A DNA stretch of 64,000 nucleotides, from NCBI GenBank assembly GCA_964511875.1, contig CAZEHS010000006.1, positions 5,132 to 69,131 of the forward strand, read 5' to 3'. This DNA is from CAZEHS01 sp964511875 (GTDB lineage: Bacteria; Bacillota; Clostridia; Peptostreptococcales; Acidaminobacteraceae). Shown here piece after piece: positions 55,766 to 63,771 of this stretch (positions within the stretch are counted from its first letter, which is position 1; the number at the start of each line of letters is the position of its first letter). The position numbers were made by a program, and so were the translations under genes. Below the pieces are notes generated by a model, which was not told the DNA's origin, did no database searches, and worked only from the letters and a program-made list of their open reading frames with translations.

Positions 55766-56725
55766 ATGTCAAAATGGGAAATCCCTGCAAAGGGCGGGAA
55801 TATGGAAGCGGACAATGGCATTTATTATCAGAACATGACAAACCGTGAGGTGGCTGAGCGCCTGAAAAAGAATGATGTGTTGCTGCTTCCTGTCGGCTCC
55901 ACGGAGAACCATGGTCCAAGCGCTCCTTATGGAGAAGATACCTATCTGGATACCCGGCTCTGTGAGCAAGTGGCGAAAGCCACCGGCTGTACAGTGGCCC
56001 AGCCCATCTGGTACGGATCCCATCCCTACCATCACTTGGGAATGCCCGGAACCATCATGATTCCCGAAGAGATTTTAACAGACTATCTTTGCTACGTGTT
56101 CGCCGGTTTCTGGAACACGGGGTTCAGAAAAATCATCGTGGTAAACGGGCACGGACAAGACTACGTGATCCCCGCCGCCATCCATAAGTTCGGGAAGAAA
56201 TTCCAAGTGCCTGGAGTCATTCTGTACGCCCATTTCTGGAATGCTGCCAAACAGGAACTGGAAATGAAAGCGAATGGCGGTCCTTACGACACCCCCTTCA
56301 TCCATGCGGACGAAGTTGAACAGTCTTGGGCCCTTGCGCTCTTCCCGGAACTATGCAAGCAGGAATACGCAGTCAAGACGACCCCGGCACCCATGCTCCC
56401 TCCCGGACACATCAACAACTCAGCGGAAACCGGTGCAGGTCCTATCAAGTGGTATAACGCTTACGGATCCGTTGGCATGGAAGCCATTTGCACCCCTGAG
56501 GGCGTCATAGGGGATGCCAGTCTGGCGGATGCGGAAAAAGCCCGCAAAGGGGTTGAAATGACCCTGGACTACCTGGAGAAGCTGGTCAACGACATTTTGG
56601 AGAAGTATCCTGCCGGAGAACTTCCACCGACTGACAAAGTGACCCAAAGAAATCCTGATGACATCGCAGCGGTCATCAAAGGGCCGACAAACGGCGGAAG
56701 ACATATCTACACACTTGCATACTAA
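55766..56725 (+). CDS. iolN: 3-dehydro-scyllo-inosose hydrolase, IolN-like, copy 1
   Basis: A 319-residue creatininase-superfamily hydrolase. Metal ligands are seen in LPVGSTENHGPSAPYGEDTY, VVNGHGQDY and HADEVEQS. It follows IolM, so is called as the diketo-inositol hydrolase giving 5-keto-L-gluconate in the Thermotoga-type pathway. A copy lies at 62786-63745; only nine residues differ. Shared sequence begins at AGGAGGAAAAAGAG just before the ATG. It is in an operon with the zinc dehydrogenase, 25 bases on. Confidence 0.75.
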   Translation: MSKWEIPAKGGNMEADNGIYYQNMTNREVAERLKKNDVLLLPVGSTENHGPSAPYGEDTYLDTRLCEQVAKATGCTVAQPIWYGSHPYHHLGMPGTIMIPEEILTDYLCYVFAGFWNTGFRKIIVVNGHGQDYVIPAAIHKFGKKFQVPGVILYAHFWNAAKQELEMKANGGPYDTPFIHADEVEQSWALALFPELCKQEYAVKTTPAPMLPPGHINNSAETGAGPIKWYNAYGSVGMEAICTPEGVIGDASLADAEKARKGVEMTLDYLEKLVNDILEKYPAGELPPTDKVTQRNPDDIAAVIKGPTNGGRHIYTLAY

Positions 56726-56750
56726 AACATAAACCGCGGAGGAATGAACG

Positions 56751-57809
56751 ATGAAAGCGAATATTGCCTTTATGTACGGTCCAGAAGACTTGAGGATTGA
56801 AAATGTGGAACTGCCAGCACTTAAGGCCGACCAAATCCTCATCAAGCTGAAAGCTTGCGGAATCTGCGGTTCGGATGTGGAATGTTTCGAAGGTCAGTCT
56901 GCAGAAGGACGCTACGACATCGCTCCCTACACCCCCGGCCACGAGTGGGCAGGTCAGGCGGTAGCGGTGGGCAGTGATGTCACGTCCGTAGCGGTGGGCA
57001 ACAAAGTCGTAGGGGACTGCGTATTGGCCTGCGGGAAATGCGCCAACTGCAAAGAAGGCAAAATGCCATCCGCCTGCCTGAACATGCGGGAGATCGGATT
57101 CCGTCCCGACTCGCCGGGCGGGTTCGGAGAATATATGATTCTGGAAGAACAGTACACCCATGTGATTCCGGATGACTGGGACTACGAACTGGGCGCTTGG
57201 GTAGAAACCTTCAACGTGGGCTATTGGGGCATATGGGGCAACAACTGTGCGCCGGACGCATCCGATGATGTCGCCATCATCGGCGGGGGCCCCATCGGGC
57301 TTACTGCAGCCATGGTGGCCAAGACCGCAGGAGCCAGGGTGATTCTGATCGACCCGCTGGCAGCGCGAAGAGAAAACGCATTGAAATATGGCGCTGACTA
57401 TGTGCTGGACCCGACGGTTGGGAATCTGGAAGAAGAGGTCAATAAACTGACGGGGAACAGAGGGCCATCCGTGGTCGTCGAATGCTCCGGAAACGATCAA
57501 GGGATTGCATCCCTGTTCGATATCGCAGGGCACAACTGCCGTGTGGGCTTGGTTGGACACTCTATCGGCCGGAAAGTGCCGGTTGAACTGGGCAAGGTCA
57601 TCTGGAAAACGCTGAACATCGCAGGGTCCGGCGGGACAAAGACATGGTTCCCCAAGACCATCCGATTCATGTCCCAGATCAAGGACAAGTATGATTTTGC
57701 GGCGTTGAACACCCATCACTTTGACTTCAAGGACCTGGACAAGGCCATGGATATGGCCGTGCATCACAAGGATATTGCCCGAAAAGTCATGCTGACGTTC
57801 GAAGACTAA
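56751..57809 (+). CDS. zinc-dependent dehydrogenase of the inositol operon, copy 1
   Basis: A 352-residue medium-chain dehydrogenase. Catalytic zinc residues lie in ACGICGSDVECF and GHEWAGQAV, and structural zinc Cys in ACGKCANCKEGKMPSAC. NAD binding is in IIGGGPIGLTAAMV. It resembles sorbitol and threonine dehydrogenases. No step of the Thermotoga pathway needs it directly; a tagaturonate/gluconate or inositol-isomer redox step is possible. A nearly identical start recurs at 63772, and a decayed fragment at 60670. GGAGG precedes the ATG. Confidence 0.85.
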   Translation: MKANIAFMYGPEDLRIENVELPALKADQILIKLKACGICGSDVECFEGQSAEGRYDIAPYTPGHEWAGQAVAVGSDVTSVAVGNKVVGDCVLACGKCANCKEGKMPSACLNMREIGFRPDSPGGFGEYMILEEQYTHVIPDDWDYELGAWVETFNVGYWGIWGNNCAPDASDDVAIIGGGPIGLTAAMVAKTAGARVILIDPLAARRENALKYGADYVLDPTVGNLEEEVNKLTGNRGPSVVVECSGNDQGIASLFDIAGHNCRVGLVGHSIGRKVPVELGKVIWKTLNIAGSGGTKTWFPKTIRFMSQIKDKYDFAALNTHHFDFKDLDKAMDMAVHHKDIARKVMLTFED

Positions 57810-57842
57810 GTAATCCAGCACAATTCGTGCGTGCAATATGAA

Positions 57843-57887
57843 GGTGCGCGGCCGTAGCATGAACTCCCCCCGCCGCGGTCGCGCACC
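57843..57887 (+). terminator. GC-rich hairpin between the dehydrogenase and iolO
   Basis: GGTGCGCGGCCG pairs with CGGTCGCGCACC (one mismatch) around a 21-base loop. It has only a weak T run after it. It may partly terminate and lower iolO expression. Confidence 0.6.
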
Positions 57888-57947
57888 ATTTCACACTACC
57901 TAATGAAAACACTGCCTGCCCATAATAGGAGAAAGGGGAGTCAAAAA

Positions 57948-58790
57948 ATGAAAGACTGGAAATATGCATTGTCCTCGGCGGATGAGGCTCCTGACACGGC
58001 GCCGATCCTATTGAAAGGTACGATTCAGGAAAATTTAAGAATGGCTTCCAAGCTTGGGTATGATGCCATTGAAGTGCATTTGCGTGAGACGGAAGAATTG
58101 GACTACGAGGAAATACTGCAGACGATGAACGAAACCGGTACACGGATCTCCATGATTGTCACAGGGCGATTGAATACAGAGGGAAAATGCAATCTGATGG
58201 ATGAAATCCCTTATATCGCTGCAGCTGCGGTAGATGGCATGAAGATGTATATCGACATGGCCGCAAAACTGAAGGCGGATATCGTAATTGGTTGGGTTAA
58301 AGGAAATGTCCCACCTGGAAAGAATCGAGAAAAATGCATGGGACGTTTGGCCGGTAATTTGAAGATTCTTGCTGACTATAGTCAAGTGCGAAACGTCAGA
58401 CTGAATCTGGAAGTCATCAATCGATATGAGGTCAACGTATTCACAACTGCTGAAGAGACAATCCGGTTTCTTGATAAATATCAGATTCCCAATTGTTACC
58501 TCCATCTCGATACATTTCATATGAGCATAGATGAATTCAGTATGGTGGAGACTATACGTTCCTGTAAAGGCAGGATTGGATACATGCATTTCGCTGATAA
58601 TTCACGAAAGTATCCAGGGAGTGGGATGTTTGATTTTGGAGTCATAATAGCCACATTGGAAGAAGTGGGATACGATGGATATTTAGCGGTTGAGTGTCTT
58701 CCCTGGCCGGATGACCAGAGTGCAGCCATAAAGGCGCTAAAGCACTTGAAAATGCAAGCGAATTTACCGAATCTAAAAATTGCGAACTAG
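57948..58790 (+). CDS. iolO: 5-keto-L-gluconate epimerase, IolO-like
   Basis: A 280-residue TIM barrel epimerase. LNLEVINRYEVNVFTTAEE, LHLDTFHMSIDEF, MHFADNSRKYPGSGMFDF and VECLPWP match the tagatose-3-epimerase-like TM0416 (IolO) closely in recalled sequence. It would convert 5-keto-L-gluconate to D-tagaturonate. It is the last step in this cluster. The ATG at 57948 follows GAAAGGGGAG; the frame from 57903 has no such site. Tagaturonate and mannonate enzymes are not in this window. Confidence 0.75.
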   Translation: MKDWKYALSSADEAPDTAPILLKGTIQENLRMASKLGYDAIEVHLRETEELDYEEILQTMNETGTRISMIVTGRLNTEGKCNLMDEIPYIAAAAVDGMKMYIDMAAKLKADIVIGWVKGNVPPGKNREKCMGRLAGNLKILADYSQVRNVRLNLEVINRYEVNVFTTAEETIRFLDKYQIPNCYLHLDTFHMSIDEFSMVETIRSCKGRIGYMHFADNSRKYPGSGMFDFGVIIATLEEVGYDGYLAVECLPWPDDQSAAIKALKHLKMQANLPNLKIAN

Positions 58791-58841
58791 TAGCTCATGT
58801 AGATGAAATTAAAGTCTGCCCACATCTAAAGATAATTGGGA

Positions 58842-58872
58842 CCCCCTCAGGTTTTGTGTGTTAGTGAGGGGG
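58842..58872 (+). terminator. terminator after iolO
   Basis: CCCCCTCA pairs with TGAGGGGG around a 15-base loop. The U-tract is weak. Confidence 0.6.
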
Positions 58873-58949
58873 CTGGTGCCTCCTCTGGCGTTGCTGATGT
58901 CTTAAGATGGTTTGCTCCATAAAACGGAAATGTAAGGGGGTGCAGGTTC

Positions 58950-60650
58950 GTGGAAATCAGAAAACACAAAAATGTATCTTTGAAAGTTAAATTCATGATC
59001 AGTTTTATGGTAATTACACTGCTTATGGGTGGATTAAACATTTACGTTTATGTATTTATGAAGTCGAATATAAACGAACTCGATCAAATGATTCAAACAA
59101 CTGTTAACGCAAATCAAATCAATACAATGGTAAATCAGATTGTCAAACACGAGATATCGGATTATATTGTTTACAAGGATGATGAGACCTATCAAAAGAT
59201 AATGGCTGATTACGATGCTATTGAACAAAGCCTATCGGATCTAAGACAGATCGATATGACACAGGATGAAGCAACAGTACTTGAATCTGTTTCCCGCTTA
59301 ATCGATGCTAATAAAAAAGCGGGCATGGTGATTGTTGAGAACGTTAGGAATAATAAAAATTTGGGTGAATCCATTGAAATAAGTGATTCTCTTAATAAAA
59401 CAGTTGGTTTCATTAAGACTTCCGTGGATGATTTCATCAGATTGGAATTGCTTCGTCAGACTGATCAAAAGGCGATTCTGAACCAGCAAGCGGCTTTTGC
59501 GGGTTTATTGATGCTTATTGGGGTTTCTGTTTTCTTTGTGTTCAGCATGCTATATGCAGTTCTGTTTTCAAATCACATTGCGGGTATTGTAGCCAAATTG
59601 GCTCAAAATGCACAAAAAATTGCTGATGGAGATTTGAATGTTGAAAAAGTAATTGTAAAAAGTCGCGATGACTTATCGATTCTATCAGATTCTTTTAATC
59701 GAATGAGTGTTAACTTGAGTGAAGTGATTGGTCAAATCAGTACGGACAGTAAAGAGATTGCTGAGTCGGCGAAAATGCTGAAGTTGAATTCTGAACAGAA
59801 TGCGAAGGCTTTGGAGCTAATATCAGAGTCAATTCAAATTGTAGCTCTAGGGTCTAATGAACAAACCCAAAAGCTTCAAGAAAGCTTTGAAATTGTTAAC
59901 CGCTTATATGAACGTAATGATAACATGCTTGATCATGCAGAAGCGGTAATATCGACTTCAGATAACGCGATAACGGCAGCCGGAATTGGTGCTGGAAAGC
60001 TTGAAAACTTAGTAAACCAGATTCGAGTAATAGGTGACAAAATAGCTGAGGCTCAAAATGTAACAGATAAGTTCAAGGCGAAATCCAACGAGATACAAGT
60101 TATTTTGCAAGTGATAACAAGTATTGCTACCCAAACAAATCTTTTAGCTCTAAATGCAGCGATTGAAGCTGCGCGAGCTGGAGAAAACGGCCGTGGTTTT
60201 GCTGTGGTGGCTGACGAGGTAAGGAAGTTAGCTGTAGGATCAGAAAATGCAGCGAAGGAAATTACAAGCATGCTGAAGGAAATCACCTTGGACACACAGA
60301 TTGTTTCTAAGAGTATGCAGGTTGGTGTAAATGAAATAGATGACGGCATAAAAATTGCTGAGAATGTGCTGCATGCGTTCGACGACATCGTAAGCACAAG
60401 CCGTGAAGTAGATAAAAAGGTGAAAAACATATCTGTTGATATAAGAGAGATCGTTGAAGAAATAAGACTTGTTGAATCTATGAGTCGGACAATTATGGAA
60501 ATAGCTTATTCGTCAAGCCAAGGAAGTCACGAGGTAGCGGTAGCGGTTGAAGAACAGAATGCCAACACTGAAGAGGTTTCATCCTCATCCACTATGTTAA
60601 TGGAAATGGCTGAAAGATTGCGCACTATTGTAATGCGTTTTAACGTTTGA
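58950..60650 (+). CDS. methyl-accepting chemotaxis protein
   Basis: A 566-residue chemoreceptor of classical layout. Two membrane helices (about 13-37 and 178-202) enclose a four-helix-bundle-like sensor with QMIQTTVNANQINTMVNQI. HAMP follows (LAQNAQKIADGDLNVE). The signalling tip is ATQTNLLALNAAIEAARAGE, followed by GRGFAVVADEVRKLA. GTG start with GTAAGGGGG upstream. It lies beside inositol genes and may sense that substrate or a related one. Its operon context with regulators suggests it. Confidence 0.9.
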   Translation: MEIRKHKNVSLKVKFMISFMVITLLMGGLNIYVYVFMKSNINELDQMIQTTVNANQINTMVNQIVKHEISDYIVYKDDETYQKIMADYDAIEQSLSDLRQIDMTQDEATVLESVSRLIDANKKAGMVIVENVRNNKNLGESIEISDSLNKTVGFIKTSVDDFIRLELLRQTDQKAILNQQAAFAGLLMLIGVSVFFVFSMLYAVLFSNHIAGIVAKLAQNAQKIADGDLNVEKVIVKSRDDLSILSDSFNRMSVNLSEVIGQISTDSKEIAESAKMLKLNSEQNAKALELISESIQIVALGSNEQTQKLQESFEIVNRLYERNDNMLDHAEAVISTSDNAITAAGIGAGKLENLVNQIRVIGDKIAEAQNVTDKFKAKSNEIQVILQVITSIATQTNLLALNAAIEAARAGENGRGFAVVADEVRKLAVGSENAAKEITSMLKEITLDTQIVSKSMQVGVNEIDDGIKIAENVLHAFDDIVSTSREVDKKVKNISVDIREIVEEIRLVESMSRTIMEIAYSSSQGSHEVAVAVEEQNANTEEVSSSSTMLMEMAERLRTIVMRFNV

Positions 60651-60669
60651 TGAATGCTTATTGCTGTGT

Positions 60670-60795
60670 TTATACGGACGGTAAATGCGCCGGTTGAATT
60701 GAGCAAGATCATCTGGATAACGCTGAACATCGCGGATCCTGTGGAACAAAGAGAAGGTTCCTAAGGCATCCGATTTATATCCCAGAATTAAAAAC
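60670..60795 (+). pseudogene. decayed fragment of the zinc dehydrogenase gene
   Basis: GCGCCGGTTGAATTGAGCAA and ATCTGGATAACGCTGAACAT align with the intact gene at 57576-57625 (GTGCCGGTTGAACTGGGCAA, ATCTGGAAAACGCTGAACAT). The match continues with gaps to CATCCGATTTATATCCCAGA. It covers about residues 270-313 of the dehydrogenase. A TAA codon and a frame change make it non-coding. It sits right after the chemoreceptor gene. Confidence 0.8.
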
Positions 60796-60828
60796 CTGCC
60801 CACATCTTTGGATGCTGGCAGGTTTTTA
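60789..60828. terminator. bidirectional terminator after the fossil and the XRE gene
   Basis: TAAAAACCTGCC pairs with GGCAGGTTTTTA around a 16-base loop. It lies between converging genes. Confidence 0.85.
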
Positions 60829-60831
60829 TCG

Positions 60832-61479
60832 TTAGAACCATGGGGGGACATTGGCCCATACACAGGTACATATTGTGTCGGATTCATTCCTTTTTCCGTG
60901 AGGGTCTGTGGAGTTGAAGGTAATGCTATCCCCTGCTTTAAGGTAATAAATATCATCTTTAATCTGTACAACGAGCTCGCCGGAAAGGATCAGGCCGCAC
61001 TCGCTTCCGGGATGGGAATAAAGCTCTGATCCGGTTCCGCTGCCAGGATCATACTCGTTGTATATGAATTCGATCTCGCCCTGAAGGTTAGGGTTTAGCA
61101 GATAGAAACGAACACCATCTCCAGGAGACATCATTTTTCTTTGATGCAGCTGTACAACAGGAGTTTGGTTGAAAATCTGTGCGAGGGGCGGAGTTGCTCT
61201 TACGGATTCGGAATTCGCATATACGAATTCCTGTGAAAAATCGCGACTATCATCGCTTTCAAATAAGTAACTTAGAGGTATATCCATGGCGTTTCCGATT
61301 TTTTTTAATGTTTGGATAGAAGGTGAAATGATTCCACGCTCTACCTGGCTGATCATACTTACCGTCAATCCTGTTATCTTCGCCAATTCGGCAATTTTCA
61401 AGTTCTTATATTTTCTTGTAACGCGAATCTTTTGTCCAAGCATGAGAGACAAAGAATCGGTATTGGCTGTTGTCGTCAT
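60832..61479 (-). CDS. XRE-type regulator with C-terminal cupin
   Basis: A 215-residue protein. An HTH_3 domain (LGQKIRVTRKYKNLKIAELA, GLTVSMISQVERGIISPS) is followed by a cupin (ELYSHPGSECGLILSGEL, GDSITFNSTDPHGKRN). Such regulators often sense a small metabolite through the cupin. It lies 31 bases downstream of the AraC gene on the same strand, so the two may be cotranscribed. It is likely to control the inositol genes, but no operator is assigned. Confidence 0.88.
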   Translation of the reverse strand: MTTTANTDSLSLMLGQKIRVTRKYKNLKIAELAKITGLTVSMISQVERGIISPSIQTLKKIGNAMDIPLSYLFESDDSRDFSQEFVYANSESVRATPPLAQIFNQTPVVQLHQRKMMSPGDGVRFYLLNPNLQGEIEFIYNEYDPGSGTGSELYSHPGSECGLILSGELVVQIKDDIYYLKAGDSITFNSTDPHGKRNESDTICTCVWANVPPWF

Positions 61480-61510
61480 AAAATCTCCTTACGATGTGAT
61501 TGCGTTAATG

Positions 61511-62392
61511 TTATCGCTGATGGCTGTCGTGCTGCATAATATATGTTTTTCGATACATGCTGGGTGACATTCCAATGTTCTTCGTAAAGATTACGTTGAA
61601 ATAATTTGGATTCCCATAGCCAACCCGTCCTCCGATTTCTGTAATGGAGTAGTTCGTACTGATCAGCAGTGTCTGAGCTTCTCCGATCCTGCGGCGCAAT
61701 GTGTACTGCATTGGAGAGTAGCCGGTGATTTTCTTGAATATATGGCTTAGATAATAAGGGCTCAAATTCATAGCATGACCAATGACCTCGAGATTCAATT
61801 CATCGCTATAGTGTGTATCGATATAAGCTTTTATTTGATTGCTCAGGGTTCTTAAGTCGCTGTTGGTTTTGGTTACCTGCTCTTGTTGTCCGTCGGAAAT
61901 ACGTTTGATGATCTTGAGCAGTGACAACATCGCATAATGAGAAACCTCAGCGCATCCGGAACATCCGGCGGCCAATTGATTATATATGACACTGTAAAGA
62001 GCATGTAGATCATCAAAGTCCTCGCCAGATGAAAAGACAGGACACGCATCATTGTGAATCAGTGCGTTTTGGGGCAGGCTCGGGTATTGTATATCCTGAA
62101 CAGCTATACAGTAAGTATTCAGGTCTTGATTCTGCTCAGGTATTTCATCATGCAGTACGCCGCTATTACAAATAATCAGGTCTCCCTGTTTGATGGGATA
62201 ACGTTCATTGTCGATCACATAAACACCAGAGCCGCTGCGCACAAATAGGATTTCGGAAAAGTCGGTATGATTGTGCATGATTCTCGGATGAATGCTGTAG
62301 CAAGAGTCTATTCTGCTGGCAGATAAGAGTTTCGGTATCATAGTGCTCTGAATAGTCGGAGAAAAATTTTCCTTAACAAAGCATTGGATCAT
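61511..62392 (-). CDS. AraC family regulator with N-terminal cupin
   Basis: A 293-residue regulator. The N-terminal cupin has HPRIMHNHTDFSEILFVRSGSG and GDLIICNSGVLHDEIP. The C-terminal AraC HTH has LEVIGHAMNLSPYYLSHIFKKITGYSPMQY and ITEIGGRVGYGNPNYF. It is divergent from the second iolN-dehydrogenase copy, with a 393-base AT-rich gap that probably holds its operators. It likely activates that copy in response to a sugar or polyol. Confidence 0.9.
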   Translation of the reverse strand: MIQCFVKENFSPTIQSTMIPKLLSASRIDSCYSIHPRIMHNHTDFSEILFVRSGSGVYVIDNERYPIKQGDLIICNSGVLHDEIPEQNQDLNTYCIAVQDIQYPSLPQNALIHNDACPVFSSGEDFDDLHALYSVIYNQLAAGCSGCAEVSHYAMLSLLKIIKRISDGQQEQVTKTNSDLRTLSNQIKAYIDTHYSDELNLEVIGHAMNLSPYYLSHIFKKITGYSPMQYTLRRRIGEAQTLLISTNYSITEIGGRVGYGNPNYFNVIFTKNIGMSPSMYRKTYIMQHDSHQR

Positions 62393-62771
62393 AGAGCTCT
62401 CCTTTACTGGAAATTAACTATAAAAGACTACCTATTGCGTTTGCTGAATTAAGGTGAGTCTCATATCTGCGTGCAACCTGTTGTTTACTATTATATAGGA
62501 TTATTTCGACACTTAAAAGTTAATTGATAATTAAATTTAATTTTAAATACAGGAAAATTACAGCAAACAAAGCAAGAAAATATAGAATCAGCAGAATTTC
62601 ATGCTGCAATAAGCAGTTATACAGTCGGCATTAAGCAAGATATGTATAGAGTAAAACGATGGAGTTTAATACAATTGACGTATAGTAGCGATTGAGAATG
62701 CAGTCATTGCATTAACTGTCTATTTGGATGGGGACTCAAAAATTCAGTATGAATGTATCACAAAAGACAAT
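62393..62771. other. AT-rich divergent control region between araC-type and iolN copy 2
   Basis: No gene is seen. It holds a palindromic ATTAAATTTAAT-like core near 62533 and a TTGACG near 62676. No confident promoter could be fixed. The boundary at 62772 marks the start of sequence shared with copy 1. Confidence 0.45.
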
Positions 62772-62785
62772 AGGAGGAAAAAGAG

Positions 62786-63745
62786 ATGTCGAAATGGGAA
62801 ATCCCTGCAAAGGGCGGAAATATGGAAGCCGACAACGGCATATATTATCAGAACATGACAAACCGTGAGGTGGCCGAGCGTCTGAAAAAGAACGATGTGC
62901 TGCTTCTTCCCGTAGGCTCCACGGAGAACCATGGTCCGAGCGCTCCATATGGAGAAGATACCTATCTGGACACCCGGCTCTGTGAGCAAGTGGCAAAAGC
63001 CACCGGCTGCACAGTGGCTCAGCCCATCTGGTACGGATCCCATCCCTACCATCACCTGGGAATGCCCGGCACCATCATGATTCCGGAAGAGGTTCTGACA
63101 GACTATCTTTGCTACGTGTTCGCAGGCTTCTGGAACACGGGATTCAGAAAAATCATCGTGGTGAACGGACACGGACAGGACTACGTGATCCCTGCCGCCA
63201 TCCATAAGTTCGGGAAGAAATTCCAAGTGCCTGGAGTCATTGTATACGCCCATTTCTGGAATGCTGCCAAGCATGAGCTGGAAACGATAGCGAACGGCGG
63301 TCCTTACGACACCCCCTTCATCCATGCGGACGAAGTGGAGCAGTCCTGGTCCCTGGCGCTGTTCCCGGAGCTTTGCAAGCAGGAATACGCAGTAAAGACG
63401 AACCCGGCACCCATGCTCCCTCCCGGACACATCAACAACTCAGCGGAAACCGGCGCAGGCCCCATCAAGTGGTACAACGCATACGGATCCGTCGGTATGG
63501 AAGCCATCTGCACCCCTGAGGGCGTTATCGGAGATGCCCGTCTGGCGAGTGCGGAAAAAGCCCGCAAAGGGGTAGAAATGACCCTGGACTACCTGGAGAA
63601 GCTGGTCAACGACATTTTGGAGAAGTATCCTGCCGGAGAACTTCCACCGACTGACAAGGTAACCCAAAGAAACCCTGACGACATCGCAGCGGTTATCAAA
63701 GGGCCGACAAACGGCGGAAGACACATCTACACACTGGCATACTAA
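62786..63745 (+). CDS. iolN: 3-dehydro-scyllo-inosose hydrolase, IolN-like, copy 2
   Basis: A 319-residue creatininase-superfamily protein, 310 residues identical to copy 1 at 55766. Differences include I to V at the EEI/EEV site, KQELEMKANGG to KHELETIANGG, WALA to WSLA, KTTPA to KTNPA and ASLADAE to ARLASAE. The metal motifs are kept, so it is probably active. It is under its own control region next to the AraC gene. Possible specialisation for another inositol isomer is an inference. Confidence 0.78.
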   Translation: MSKWEIPAKGGNMEADNGIYYQNMTNREVAERLKKNDVLLLPVGSTENHGPSAPYGEDTYLDTRLCEQVAKATGCTVAQPIWYGSHPYHHLGMPGTIMIPEEVLTDYLCYVFAGFWNTGFRKIIVVNGHGQDYVIPAAIHKFGKKFQVPGVIVYAHFWNAAKHELETIANGGPYDTPFIHADEVEQSWSLALFPELCKQEYAVKTNPAPMLPPGHINNSAETGAGPIKWYNAYGSVGMEAICTPEGVIGDARLASAEKARKGVEMTLDYLEKLVNDILEKYPAGELPPTDKVTQRNPDDIAAVIKGPTNGGRHIYTLAY

Positions 63746-63771
63746 AAACATAAACCCCGGAGGAATGAACG

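Noticed and set aside
56676..57860. 394-residue minus-strand frame opposite the zinc dehydrogenase
   Set aside because: GC-rich shadow frame; the plus strand encodes a complete zinc dehydrogenase.
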